DNA from: an uncultured Clostridium sp.
GTDB taxonomy: Bacteria > Bacillota > Clostridia > Lachnospirales > Lachnospiraceae
Assembly (NCBI GenBank): GCA_947643685.1
Contig: CANRXD010000026.1
Coordinates: 1-10,538 of the forward strand
Length of the DNA: 10,538 bases
Reading direction: 5' to 3'
In this document: positions 1 through 7,331 of the stretch, piece by piece
How the letters are laid out: the number at the start of each line of letters is the position of its first letter
Position numbering within the stretch: position 1 is the stretch's first letter
Notes under the pieces: generated by a model
The model's database searches: none
What the model saw: only the letters and a program-made list of their open reading frames with translations
What the model was told of the DNA's origin: nothing
Position numbers and translations under genes: made by a program

Positions 1-198
1 CATCCAGATACGATAGTTGATGAGAGAAAGAATCAGTGCCACCAAAACTCCGCCAAACAGGCCGATGAGCTGGCGGTTGATATAGCTTTTGTCTCCGGCC
101 ACTGCGCTGTTGATGACCAGAATCCCGATCACATTCAGGGACAGTACGCAGATCAGCAGCCGGAAATTAAAGTTTCTGAAGTTGTATTCTGAAAACAT
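1..198 (-). CDS. rodA: RodA/FtsW-type SEDS peptidoglycan glycosyltransferase, N-terminal fragment
   Basis: Only the first 66 codons are present; the gene runs off the left edge. The SEDS family polymerises glycan strands from lipid II in the membrane together with a class B PBP. The visible part has a short polar N-terminus (MFSEYNFRNFNFR), a first membrane helix at about residues 14-33, a short outside loop (AGDKSYINRQ) and a second helix at about 44-60 ending in INYRIW. This is the usual start of RodA/FtsW proteins. The ATG shares one base with the minE stop (TAATG), so translation is probably coupled. Placement at the end of an mre-PBP2-min cluster favours RodA (elongation) over FtsW (division). 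The catalytic part is not visible, so the RodA/FtsW choice is inference from context. Confidence 0.85.
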   Translation of the reverse strand, partial: MFSEYNFRNFNFRLLICVLSLNVIGILVINSAVAGDKSYINRQLIGLFGGVLVALILSLINYRIWM

Positions 199-482
199 TA
201 CAGATAAGTCCCCTTAGTAAGTAAAACACGGATGGGAATGCTGGCATACAAAACCGGAAGGCGTTCGGAAACATCCTCATCTTCCACCTGAGTGATCTTG
301 ATTTCCAGCCCATTCGTATCGATTTCCATGTATTTTGATATGGCTTTTATCATATCGTCCTTAATCATTTCCAGTATTTCCGGTGTACATCCGGCCCTGT
401 CTGAAATAAGCAGAAACTGGAGCCGCTTCTTGGCGATGGTTCCGGAATTCCTCCTGGTCAGGATTTCAAAGAGATTCACCAT
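198..482 (-). CDS. minE: Cell division topological specificity factor MinE
   Basis: MinE stimulates the MinD ATPase and displaces MinC, so that the MinCD inhibitor is kept away from the division site. The 94-residue product has the normal family length. The N-terminal part (about residues 1-35) contains a membrane-targeting start (MVNLFEIL) and the MinD-contact segment around AKKRLQFLLISDRAG. It is followed by the helix EILEMIKDDMIKAISKYMEI and the beta-rich C-terminal dimerisation domain (LEIKITQ, LPVLYASIPIR). The gene starts 2 bp after the minD stop and ends overlapping rodA, so it is clearly cotranscribed. Recognition is from these motifs and the minC-minD-minE order. Confidence 0.96.
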   Translation of the reverse strand: MVNLFEILTRRNSGTIAKKRLQFLLISDRAGCTPEILEMIKDDMIKAISKYMEIDTNGLEIKITQVEDEDVSERLPVLYASIPIRVLLTKGTYL

Positions 483-484
483 GC

Positions 485-1276
485 TTATGCCCGCTTCAAA
501 AGGTCGGCAACTCTTGTTAGGAATCCCCTGTTCCTCTCAAGATCCATTAAGGGTACCTCCTGACCAAGCACCCGTTTACAGATATTGAGGTAAGCCTGTC
601 CGGCAAAGGAATTCATTCCCACAAGCGGTTCTCCCTGATTGGTGGAAATGACAATTTCCTCATCGTCGGGAATTGCCCCGAGTATCGGGATTCCCAGGAT
701 ATCTGTCACATCTTCAATGGACATCATATCCCCCCGGCGGACCATATCCATCCGGATTCTGTTGACAATCAGTTCGATTTTTGTAATTTCATTTGCCTCC
801 AGAAGCCCCACAATCCGGTCCGCATCACGGATGGCGGAAACCTCAGGAGTGGTGACCACAAAGGCCCTGTCTGCTCCGGCAATGGCATTTTTAAAGCCCT
901 GCTCGATTCCGGCCGGACAGTCCAGTAAAACGTAGTCAAAATCTTCTCTTAAATCGTCCACCAGCTTTTTCATCTGTCCCGGGGACACAGAAGACTTGTC
1001 CCTGGTCTGGGCAGACGGCAGTAGAAACAGGTTGGGATATCTTTTGTCTTTTATAAGGGCTTGCTTCATACGGCAGTTTCCCTCCACCACGTCCACCAGA
1101 TTGTAGACGATGCGGTTTTCCAGGCCCATAACCACGTCCAGGTTCCGAAGTCCGATATCAGTATCGATCAGAACTACTTTTTCTCCCAGCATGGCGAGAC
1201 CGGTTCCGACATTCGCAGAGGTTGTCGTCTTGCCTACACCCCCTTTACCGGATGTAATCACAATGACTTCACTCAT
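485..1276 (-). CDS. minD: Septum site-determining ATPase MinD
   Basis: MinD is a membrane-binding P-loop ATPase of the ParA/MinD group. In the ATP form it dimerises on the membrane and recruits MinC to block FtsZ ring assembly. The 263-residue protein has the deviant Walker A motif GKGGVGKTT at residues 10-18, the MinD signature LIDTDIGLRNLD (about 36-47) and the Walker B-like LLDCPAGIEQG. At the C-terminus (about 248-263) is an amphipathic helix of the membrane-targeting type (GFLTRVADLLKRA). The start is an ATG with an AGGAGG ribosome site 8 nt upstream. A 108 bp gap separates it from minC, unlike the tight packing elsewhere, and a candidate promoter lies in that gap. Confidence 0.97.
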   Translation of the reverse strand: MSEVIVITSGKGGVGKTTTSANVGTGLAMLGEKVVLIDTDIGLRNLDVVMGLENRIVYNLVDVVEGNCRMKQALIKDKRYPNLFLLPSAQTRDKSSVSPGQMKKLVDDLREDFDYVLLDCPAGIEQGFKNAIAGADRAFVVTTPEVSAIRDADRIVGLLEANEITKIELIVNRIRMDMVRRGDMMSIEDVTDILGIPILGAIPDDEEIVISTNQGEPLVGMNSFAGQAYLNICKRVLGQEVPLMDLERNRGFLTRVADLLKRA

Positions 1277-1284
1277 AAGAATAT

Positions 1285-1290
1285 CCTCCT
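1285..1290 (-). promoter_or_regulatory. Strong ribosome binding site of minD
   Basis: AGGAGG, a perfect Shine-Dalgarno core, lies 8 nt from the minD ATG. It is the strongest site in the minC/minD/minE group and, with the upstream promoter-like sequence, suggests that minD starts its own transcription and translation unit. Confidence 0.75.
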
Positions 1291-1307
1291 GTATTCAGTT
1301 GTCTTTT

Positions 1308-1320
1308 GGCGTAAAACGCC
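1308..1320. other. Small inverted repeat in the minD leader
   Basis: GGCGT and ACGCC form a perfect 5 bp stem around a 3-base loop between the candidate minD promoter and its ribosome site. There is no T-run after the stem on either strand, so it does not look like an intrinsic terminator. It could be a leader hairpin or an operator half-site pair, or chance. No function can be assigned. Confidence 0.3.
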
Positions 1321-1352
1321 GCGGAGCACAGATTATGCACTCCCGCCCTTCT

Positions 1353-1381
1353 ATTCTACATGAAAAACAGAAAATTTTCCA
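1353..1381 (-). promoter_or_regulatory. Candidate sigma-A promoter for minD-minE-rodA
   Basis: On the minus strand, TGGAAA (1376-1381, 4 of 6 to TTGACA) is followed after 17 bp by TAGAAT (1353-1358, 5 of 6 to TATAAT). It lies in the only long gap between min genes and just past the minC stop, about 77 bp before the minD ATG. The match is reasonable but not strong. No terminator was seen after minC, so read-through from the upstream operon is also expected. Confidence 0.45.
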
Positions 1382-1384
1382 GTG

Positions 1385-2050
1385 TTAAATAAAATTTAAT
1401 GCACTTAAAAAGCTTTTTTTTATGGGTTCAGCACAAATTCGCCCGCTTTCTACAAGAATCATCATGGGTCCCCGCCCCAGGACCCGCCCCTTCTCTGCCT
1501 TCTGAAAGGTCAGATCGGAAATTTTTACCTGGGAGGGCGCCATCTCAAAGGCCACCACCACCGAATTTAAGTTTCCGGAGATTCCGGCGCATACGGAGCC
1601 CTTAAGACTTCCAAGAACAATCACATTCCCTCTGGCCATAACCTTCGCTCCTTTATCCACATCACCGATAATCACGATGCTGGCCTCTGATTCCAGAACA
1701 TCCCCGGCTCTTAAATTTCCCTTATAGAACTGTCCTGTATTGGAGGACAGCTCCATAAGCTTTTCGTTTAACGCCTTCTCGCACCGCTCAATGCGGTTGG
1801 CATCGGAATCAATGAGACAGAGAATCTCGATATCGGAATTCTCAGTAATGGTGTTGACAATGGCAACTTCCTCTTCGGCCGTCAGTTCTCTTCCCTCCAG
1901 GGTCAGAGTCATCTGTACAGACCCCCAGAATCTGGCGGTTTCCCGGAATTTCTTTTTTACTGCATCCAGAAGCTCTCCGAAAGCAAGCTCCGGATCCAGA
2001 TATACAACCATTCCGGCCTTATTCCCCTTTATTACAACGGCATTTCGCAT
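1385..2050 (-). CDS. minC: Septum site-determining protein MinC (FtsZ assembly inhibitor)
   Basis: MinC blocks FtsZ polymerisation wherever MinD places it on the membrane. The 221-residue product has the N-terminal FtsZ-inhibiting domain (about residues 1-100) and the C-terminal beta-helix MinD-binding domain (about 110-215). The second domain shows LRAGDVLESEASIVIIGDVD, GAKVMARGNVIVLGSLKGSV and a run of short beta strands. Where many MinC proteins read RSGQ at the MinD-contact site, this one reads RAGD. The ATG follows the PBP stop by 15 bp, with AAGGGGG upstream, so it belongs to the mreC-mreD-PBP unit. A run of eight A in the message (1414-1421) lies about 14 codons before the stop. Confidence 0.93.
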   Translation of the reverse strand: MRNAVVIKGNKAGMVVYLDPELAFGELLDAVKKKFRETARFWGSVQMTLTLEGRELTAEEEVAIVNTITENSDIEILCLIDSDANRIERCEKALNEKLMELSSNTGQFYKGNLRAGDVLESEASIVIIGDVDKGAKVMARGNVIVLGSLKGSVCAGISGNLNSVVVAFEMAPSQVKISDLTFQKAEKGRVLGRGPMMILVESGRICAEPIKKSFLSALNFI

Positions 2051-2065
2051 AAAAGAAGCCCCCTT

Positions 2066-4945
2066 TTAATCTCCGATTTCCACATTGAAAACATTTAAAG
2101 CACTGTTGTTTAAGATATAATCCAAATCCGTATATCCATAGTAAAAACGGTAGATATTCTTGGCCGCTGTGGCGGCGTTGGAAGACGAATATCCATAAGG
2201 GATATTGACAGTCACTGCAATCTCCGGGCTCTGGAACGGTGCAAAGGAAACGAAGAATGCATGGTTGATGGTGTGTCCGTTTTTTATTTCCTCCGCCGTA
2301 CCGGTCTTTCCTGCAATATCCACCTCCAGATCATTGAAGATTCGTCTGGCGGAGCCGTCGGAGATTACTTTCCGCATGCCGCTCTGGACCACATTCCATG
2401 TGGAATCGGCAATATCGATCTTTGACCTGATTTCGGGAGTAAAATCCTTTATGAGGTTTCCCTGGGAATCGGTCATCTTGTCCAGAAGGCTCAGCTTATA
2501 GACATCTCCCCTGTTGGCAACGGCTGTGATATACCGGGCAAGCTGCACATTGGAGTAGGAATTTTTACCCTGTCCGATGGAAGAAGCCTCCGGCTTTTCC
2601 GTAGTCATCTGGGGAGCTTTCTCAGAAATTTCAATTCCCGATTCCTCGTCTAAGCCGAACATGGACGCGTACTTCTGTATTTTTTCGATTCCCAGATCCG
2701 GCAGATAATTTCCATTTTCATCCGTGGAAAGCCTGTGGCCCACCTCGGCAAAAAACACATTGCAGGAATTCATGATTCCATGTTCCACATCCAGAGGGCC
2801 ATGGGAGCCCGGATAAATCCAACACCTCATATGAGGGGTAATTTCCTTATACAGACCTGTGCAGATGATGGTATCTGTAAGGCTTATGACGCCCTCCTCC
2901 AGGGCCGCGACAGCGATAATGGGCTTAAAAGTGGAGCCCGGCGCCTTCTGGGCCTGGGTGGCATTGTTAAATAAAGGCAGCGACAGATCATTATTTAAAC
3001 GGCTGTAATATTCCGCGTCCACAGAACCGGAAAACTTATTATTATCATAGCTGGGATAAGTCACCAACGCCTTTACTTCCCCGGTATTTACATCCGTCAC
3101 CACACAGCTTGCAGAACATGGATCCAGAGCAAGCTGAGACGGAGTAATTTCTATGTCGGAAATCTTCTGCCTGATAAACTGAAAAGCGTATTCTTCCCCG
3201 CCTGTTTCCAGCATCCGCACCTCAGATTCGTCAAAGGCCAGTACATTCTGGGCATAAAGAGCCAGACAAAGCTCTTTTCCGGTGACCGTTCCGCTGTTCA
3301 CCAGATAGCGGTAAATCCTCTTTGTAAAAGCGCTGTCTGTTTTCAGATCATCCATCACATACTGAATGATAACCTGGTATATTTTATCTGCGTCGGAATA
3401 CCGGTCTTCCATGTTAAGCCTGGTGGTATCAATCCAGCTGTCGGCAATTCCTTTATAGAGATATTCCCTGAGGCTTATGGTATCGTTTTTCCAGGCCCTG
3501 TATTCTTCAGAGTTCTGATCTATTTTATCCGTCTCGATGATTCCCTGATCCACAAGATAGGAATAAATATACTGCATATATGCAAACAAATCCTCCGGCA
3601 GCTCGGAAAGCTTTGAAGCCTGTTCATTTAAAAGTTCCGCCTGGATCACAGATAAAATCTGTTCCCTGGACTGGCTGTATTTCGCATAAATGGTCTTTTC
3701 CACCTGCGATGCTTCCGGAGCGGCAAACGCGTTCATATCCAGCACGTTGTTGTTAATCAGCTGGAAATAAGCGTCTTTTACGGGAATGGGGATATTGGAT
3801 GCCTTTTTATAGTCATCCTCCTCCAGATCCCGGTTCACCAGCTTATTTGTAATTACGCCGGCAAGCTGCTGCTCTAAAAGATGATAAATGCCGATCTGAA
3901 GTTCCCTGTCTATGGTCAGATAAATGTCATGTCCGGCTTCCGGTTCCGTCTGATCCACGATTTCCAGAATCCGTCCCACGCTGTCCACATACATGGTCTG
4001 GGAGCCCTTCTTTCCCTGGAGCTCAGCCTCCATGGAAGCCTCGATTCCCGTTTTTCCCACCAGGTCCGTAATCTCATAGTCCGGATTGATTTCCTTAAGT
4101 TTTCCCAGTTCATCGTCCCATACCTTTCCAATGTATCCAATGATCGGTGCAAAATAAATGCTGTCATTGTATACGCGGATGGTGGATTTCTCAATGCCCA
4201 CCCCCTTTAAATCAGCGGAATTTTCCAGCACGTCGGTCATGGTTTCCCTGCTGACATTGGTGGCTATGGTGGTGGATTCATATTTCCGGTACGCCGTAAA
4301 ACTCATGGTGTACCGGATATTGATGATTCCAAGAGCCTCTTCTTCCGTATAAGATATCTCATTTCCGTCCCCATCCTTCAGCTGATCCAGACCATAATAT
4401 TTTATTCTTGACTCGAAAATTTCCCTGGGAGTCACATCCGACGGAGTGGAGCCGTCAGGTTTGTCCAGCTCTGAAGCAGATTTTAACCCATAATAGTCGC
4501 TTAAAAACCTTTTACGGGCGGTTTCACTGGTGGTAGTGAAAACCATTTCTCCGGACGAATCAAACCCAATGGAAAATTCTCCCTGGACTTTTTCTCCATG
4601 ACGGTTTAAAATACGGACCAGCAAAAGCAGCATTCTGTTCTTATCGTTGGACCTTGGATAATCATTATTATCCTGGATCGTCACATTATAGGCAAGCTGG
4701 TTATATGCCAGAAGATTTCCTTTTTTGTCGTAAATATTTCCCCGGGTTCCGGCCAGACTCACCTTTTTTTCCGTCTTTGCCATATAAGTTTCCTGATACT
4801 TTTCGCCCTCAATGATCTGAAGGTGAAACAGCTGAACAGCCAGAATGCCAAACAGAAACACAAACAGGGTTCCAAGAATAAACAGTCTGGAACCCACAAG
4901 TTTTTTTAAAAATTCTTTCAGTATCTCCAGTAAGTCTTTAAACAA
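2066..4945 (-). CDS. mrdA: Class B penicillin-binding protein 2 (elongasome transpeptidase) with a large insertion
   Basis: This D,D-transpeptidase crosslinks peptidoglycan during cell elongation, working with RodA and MreC/MreD. It has one membrane anchor at about residues 19-42, a PBP dimer/pedestal domain (about 60-350) and a C-terminal transpeptidase domain (about 606-935). The catalytic motifs are complete: STFK with Ser671 and Lys674, SCN at 727-729 and KTG at 880-882. At 959 residues it is much longer than classical PBP2 (about 600-700). The excess is a helical, charged block at about residues 362-605, between LTIDRELQIGIYHLLEQQL and CVVTDVNTGEVKALVTYPSY. The start codon is TTG, with AAGGAGA about 10 nt upstream, and it overlaps the mreD stop by 8 bp. 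The symbol mrdA (also pbpA) follows from the location between mreD and rodA. Confidence 0.95.
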   Translation of the reverse strand: MFKDLLEILKEFLKKLVGSRLFILGTLFVFLFGILAVQLFHLQIIEGEKYQETYMAKTEKKVSLAGTRGNIYDKKGNLLAYNQLAYNVTIQDNNDYPRSNDKNRMLLLLVRILNRHGEKVQGEFSIGFDSSGEMVFTTTSETARKRFLSDYYGLKSASELDKPDGSTPSDVTPREIFESRIKYYGLDQLKDGDGNEISYTEEEALGIINIRYTMSFTAYRKYESTTIATNVSRETMTDVLENSADLKGVGIEKSTIRVYNDSIYFAPIIGYIGKVWDDELGKLKEINPDYEITDLVGKTGIEASMEAELQGKKGSQTMYVDSVGRILEIVDQTEPEAGHDIYLTIDRELQIGIYHLLEQQLAGVITNKLVNRDLEEDDYKKASNIPIPVKDAYFQLINNNVLDMNAFAAPEASQVEKTIYAKYSQSREQILSVIQAELLNEQASKLSELPEDLFAYMQYIYSYLVDQGIIETDKIDQNSEEYRAWKNDTISLREYLYKGIADSWIDTTRLNMEDRYSDADKIYQVIIQYVMDDLKTDSAFTKRIYRYLVNSGTVTGKELCLALYAQNVLAFDESEVRMLETGGEEYAFQFIRQKISDIEITPSQLALDPCSASCVVTDVNTGEVKALVTYPSYDNNKFSGSVDAEYYSRLNNDLSLPLFNNATQAQKAPGSTFKPIIAVAALEEGVISLTDTIICTGLYKEITPHMRCWIYPGSHGPLDVEHGIMNSCNVFFAEVGHRLSTDENGNYLPDLGIEKIQKYASMFGLDEESGIEISEKAPQMTTEKPEASSIGQGKNSYSNVQLARYITAVANRGDVYKLSLLDKMTDSQGNLIKDFTPEIRSKIDIADSTWNVVQSGMRKVISDGSARRIFNDLEVDIAGKTGTAEEIKNGHTINHAFFVSFAPFQSPEIAVTVNIPYGYSSSNAATAAKNIYRFYYGYTDLDYILNNSALNVFNVEIGD

Positions 4946-5468
4946 TCGTCGTGTCTCTCCTTTTTTCCATCTCTTCCAGCTTTCTGCTGATAAACAGGAA
5001 TAACCGGTAAACAGCGAGGGTGGTCACCACAGTGAATATGGTTTCCGCCAGAAACATATACACCAGATAAAACCCAACGCTTAAACGGCCGCGCACCAGA
5101 AAACCAAATACATACAGATAAAAATTGTATGCCAGCTCGTTAAGCACACTTAGGCACAGCGGCAGCGTAATGTAGTCTTCATAATAATATTTTGTTCCGA
5201 TTCCATTCATATAGCCCATCCAGATATAAATCAGCGTATGAAATCCCAGCGGGCCTCCCGACGACAAATCCATTAAAAGTCCTGCCACCAGCCCATAGCA
5301 CATGCCGGAAGCACTTCCGCGGATAAATCCAAAAGAGAAGATCAGAATGATCATCAGATTCGGGTATACCGCCAGAAAAGGCATCAGAGGGAACACACAG
5401 GTCTGGACGGAAAAAGCAAGAAGAATGAGAATCAGGTTAATGCCAATCTGTTTTAAATTACTATTCAT
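4938..5468 (-). CDS. mreD: Rod shape-determining membrane protein MreD
   Basis: MreD is an integral membrane partner of MreC in the elongation complex. From the ATG at 5468 the product is 176 residues, starting MNSNLKQIGINLILILLAF. It is very hydrophobic with about five membrane helices, and carries the family-like segments FPLMPFLAVYPNLMIILI and GLVAGLLMDLSSGGPLG. I prefer 5468 to the ATG at 5486 because family members begin a few residues before the first helix, and the longer form would add the basic stretch MRGRNR inside mreC. With this start the gene overlaps the end of mreC by 8 bp. Its own 3' end overlaps the PBP gene by 8 bp. Ribosome site evidence for either start is weak. Confidence 0.92.
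   Translation of the reverse strand: MNSNLKQIGINLILILLAFSVQTCVFPLMPFLAVYPNLMIILIFSFGFIRGSASGMCYGLVAGLLMDLSSGGPLGFHTLIYIWMGYMNGIGTKYYYEDYITLPLCLSVLNELAYNFYLYVFGFLVRGRLSVGFYLVYMFLAETIFTVVTTLAVYRLFLFISRKLEEMEKRRDTTIV
4956..4962 (-). promoter_or_regulatory. Ribosome binding site that fixes the TTG start of the PBP gene
   Basis: AAGGAGA lies within the end of mreD, with about 10 nt to the TTG at 4945-4943. No ATG or GTG in the same frame lies at a suitable distance, and the protein from this TTG begins with the short cytoplasmic segment and anchor expected of the family. Confidence 0.7.
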
Positions 5469-6303
5469 CCGATTCCGGCCCCGCATCCTTTAAATCCGTA
5501 ATCACCAGTACCTCCTGAAGGCGGTCAAACCTGGCCACGGGAATCACATATCCGGATTTCGTCAGATTATCATTATAATCCACCGTAATGTCCGTGGCAT
5601 ATCCGATAAGAATCCCCGGAAGAAACTTGCCGCTGATGTTGGAGGTCACAATCATGTCCCCGTCCTTGATATCGTCGTCCTTTTCCATGTAGCCCAGATT
5701 CAGCCTGCCCTCTTTATAAAGCTTTAAGTCCCCGGTTACCATACAGGTATCTCCGGACTGCTGAGCCATGGCGCTGACCTGGCTGGAATCATCGATAATG
5801 GCGCGGACCGTTGCATAATTGGCTCCCACATCAGTGACAATTCCCACAAGACCGCCTCCGGCAATGACATTCATATCTTCCCTGATTCCGTCGTCGGACC
5901 CCTTGTCAATACGGAAAACAGAAAACCAGTTTCCCGAGTCTTTGGCTATGATGCGGGCGCCCACCTTACTGTACTGCATGTACTGATTGTCCAGTTCATA
6001 AAGGTTCCTTAAACGTTCAAGCTCCATCTGCTCGGAGCGGAGTCTTGTATTTTCCTCTGTCAGTTCATCCACCTGGATTTTTAATTTTTCATTTTCTGAC
6101 AATGCATCCCGCAGCCGGTTTAAATTACTGGCTTCGTTATATATGCTGCTGCCGACAGCGTTGATTCCCGACTGAATCGGAACCAGCACATATCCCACCG
6201 CATCCCTCAGCGGATTTAACAGGCTGCCGTTTAATGTGGTGATTCCGATCATGCAGATACAGAAAGCCGACAGACCCAATAAAAAATATCTGGTGTTTTT
6301 CAT
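5461..6303 (-). CDS. mreC: Rod shape-determining protein MreC
   Basis: MreC is a bitopic membrane protein whose outside part activates the PBP2-RodA pair. The 280-residue product has a membrane anchor at about residues 6-24, a coiled coil at about 58-105 rich in E, L, K and R, and the beta-barrel MreC domain at about 115-272 (GARIIAKDSGNWFSVFRIDKG, GLVGIVTDVG, SNISGKFLPGILIGYA). The ATG is only 2 bp after the radC stop and has only a weak, distant purine stretch (GGGGAA, about 12 nt), so it may rely on coupling with radC. mreB, commonly found just upstream of mreC in Clostridia, is not here. Confidence 0.96.
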   Translation of the reverse strand: MKNTRYFLLGLSAFCICMIGITTLNGSLLNPLRDAVGYVLVPIQSGINAVGSSIYNEASNLNRLRDALSENEKLKIQVDELTEENTRLRSEQMELERLRNLYELDNQYMQYSKVGARIIAKDSGNWFSVFRIDKGSDDGIREDMNVIAGGGLVGIVTDVGANYATVRAIIDDSSQVSAMAQQSGDTCMVTGDLKLYKEGRLNLGYMEKDDDIKDGDMIVTSNISGKFLPGILIGYATDITVDYNDNLTKSGYVIPVARFDRLQEVLVITDLKDAGPESDE

Positions 6304-6305
6304 AG

Positions 6306-6944
6306 TTACAAAATTCCCCGTTCTTTCAGACTCACATAGGAAGTGTCCCCTATAATGATATGGTCCAGCAATGGAATTCCCATTAATTTTCCGGCCTCCG
6401 CCACCCGCCTGGTGAAAAGGCAGTCCTCTTCGCTTGGCGAGGCATCGCCGCTGGGGTGGTTATGGAGCAGAATAACGGCGGCTCCCCGGTACCGGAGAGC
6501 TTCAATGAGCATAATATTTTTCGTATAAAAACACAGAAGTTTTACATGCTCCTGTACCATATGGCGCATTTCTTCCATATAGTAATCGGCAATCACCGCA
6601 GGATGGCAGAAAGAAAGCGACTCACTTGCCCTTGCGGCCTTCCAGATTCTTTTGGACAGCTCACCGACAGAGGCAAGCTGAATAGCCTTTACCCTGCCGA
6701 TGCCCCGGATTTCCTGGTAATCCGGCAGCGTATGATGAAGGAGCCCGGAAAGCCCCGGGGGATCCCCCATTTTTAAAATTTCCTCCGCCAGATCCCTGGC
6801 GGAAGCCTTCCTTGCTCCGGTTCTTAAGATCACAGACAGAAGCTCCGCATCGGATAAACTTTCCACTCCATACTCCGCGGCCTTTTCATAGGGCCGTTCC
6901 GAAGCCGGAAGCATTTTCATGGTTTTCACTGGTTCCTGTTTCAT
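6306..6944 (-). CDS. radC: RadC family JAMM/MPN-domain protein, probably with an internal deletion
   Basis: RadC proteins combine a helix-hairpin-helix region with a JAMM metalloprotease-like fold; their cellular role is not settled and the old DNA-repair label is doubtful. Visible here are the N-terminal signature (LPASERPYEKAAEYGVESL), the HhH segment IRGIGRVKAIQLA (about 79-91) and the JAMM metal site HNHPSGDASPSEED with His161, His163, Ser171 and Asp174. At 212 residues it is shorter than usual (about 225-235). The shortage sits at residues 143-146, where CFYTKN runs directly into IMLIEALRYRGAAVILL. The strand and loop normally between these, with the consensus around 'SxGTxNxSxVxPRE', are absent. 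The reading frame is intact. The ATG has AGGTGG 5 nt upstream. The protein may be folded but altered. Confidence 0.9.
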   Translation of the reverse strand: MKQEPVKTMKMLPASERPYEKAAEYGVESLSDAELLSVILRTGARKASARDLAEEILKMGDPPGLSGLLHHTLPDYQEIRGIGRVKAIQLASVGELSKRIWKAARASESLSFCHPAVIADYYMEEMRHMVQEHVKLLCFYTKNIMLIEALRYRGAAVILLHNHPSGDASPSEEDCLFTRRVAEAGKLMGIPLLDHIIIGDTSYVSLKERGIL

Positions 6945-6995
6945 TTTTCCACCTGGCCTTTCCAGCTCTCCAAGTACCTTAAGGCCCCCTGATGT

Positions 6996-7247
6996 CTAAA
7001 TGAAATGGTATGTAAGAATGGCGATAATTACGCCGATGATGCTTGCCATGGTGATCCGGATGCTGAGCCCGAAGGTAATGACAAGAATGCCGAAATTCAA
7101 AACCAGCGGATCATTAAGTCCGAAGGACTGTCCGAAATTCAGCCAGGAAAGTCCCGCGACTCCCTTTGTCATCTCCCCGATAAAGCCTCCCAGAACAATT
7201 CCGGATAACAGCATAAGCAAAAGTACCCAGGAATTTTTTCCTCTCAT
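6996..7247 (-). CDS. Small membrane protein, DUF4321 family
   Basis: This is an 83-residue protein of unknown function with two membrane helices, at about residues 7-25 (VLLLMLLSGIVLGGFIGEM) and 48-80 (LVLNFGILVITFGLSIRITMASIIGVIIAILTY). A glycine-rich first helix and the middle segment with SWLNFGQSFGLNDP fit the DUF4321 family, found next to maf, radC or mre genes in Clostridia; I assign it from memory of that family. I chose the ATG at 7247, with GGCGGAG upstream. A longer in-frame form from a TTG at 7307 would start inside the promoter -35 element and add a non-hydrophobic head. It is the first gene of the radC-mreC-mreD-PBP-minC unit. Confidence 0.8.
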   Translation of the reverse strand: MRGKNSWVLLLMLLSGIVLGGFIGEMTKGVAGLSWLNFGQSFGLNDPLVLNFGILVITFGLSIRITMASIIGVIIAILTYHFI

Positions 7248-7278
7248 GGTTCTCCGCCTTTCATTGAGATAAGTACAG

Positions 7279-7307
7279 ATTATATCATATTTTTCCAGAG
7301 AACACAA
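7279..7307 (-). promoter_or_regulatory. Sigma-A promoter for the DUF4321-radC-mreC-mreD-PBP-minC operon
   Basis: TTGTGT (7302-7307) and a perfect TATAAT (7279-7284) are separated by 17 bp on the minus strand. The -10 is extended (TGATATAAT). The site lies between the end of the lyase gene and the ATG at 7247, leaving a leader of about 25 nt. The -35 is only 3 of 6, but the extended -10 makes this the best promoter in the window. Confidence 0.7.
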
Positions 7308-7331
7308 CGCACCGGAGACAAAGAAAATTTA

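Noticed and set aside
1308..1320. Hairpin before minD as an intrinsic terminator of the upstream operon
   Set aside because: The stem is only 5 bp and no T-run follows on either strand; kept as a low-confidence leader element only.
6951..6986. GGCCTT/AAGGCC inverted repeat and CCTTAAGG palindrome between DUF4321 and radC as a terminator
   Set aside because: The stem is 6 bp with a loop of about 20 bases and no U-run, and the next gene's SD lies close by. Termination here is unlikely.
7005..7307. Longer DUF4321 gene from the TTG at 7307
   Set aside because: The start would lie in the promoter -35 element, and the extra head is not family-like. The ATG at 7247 has its own SD and fits the family length.
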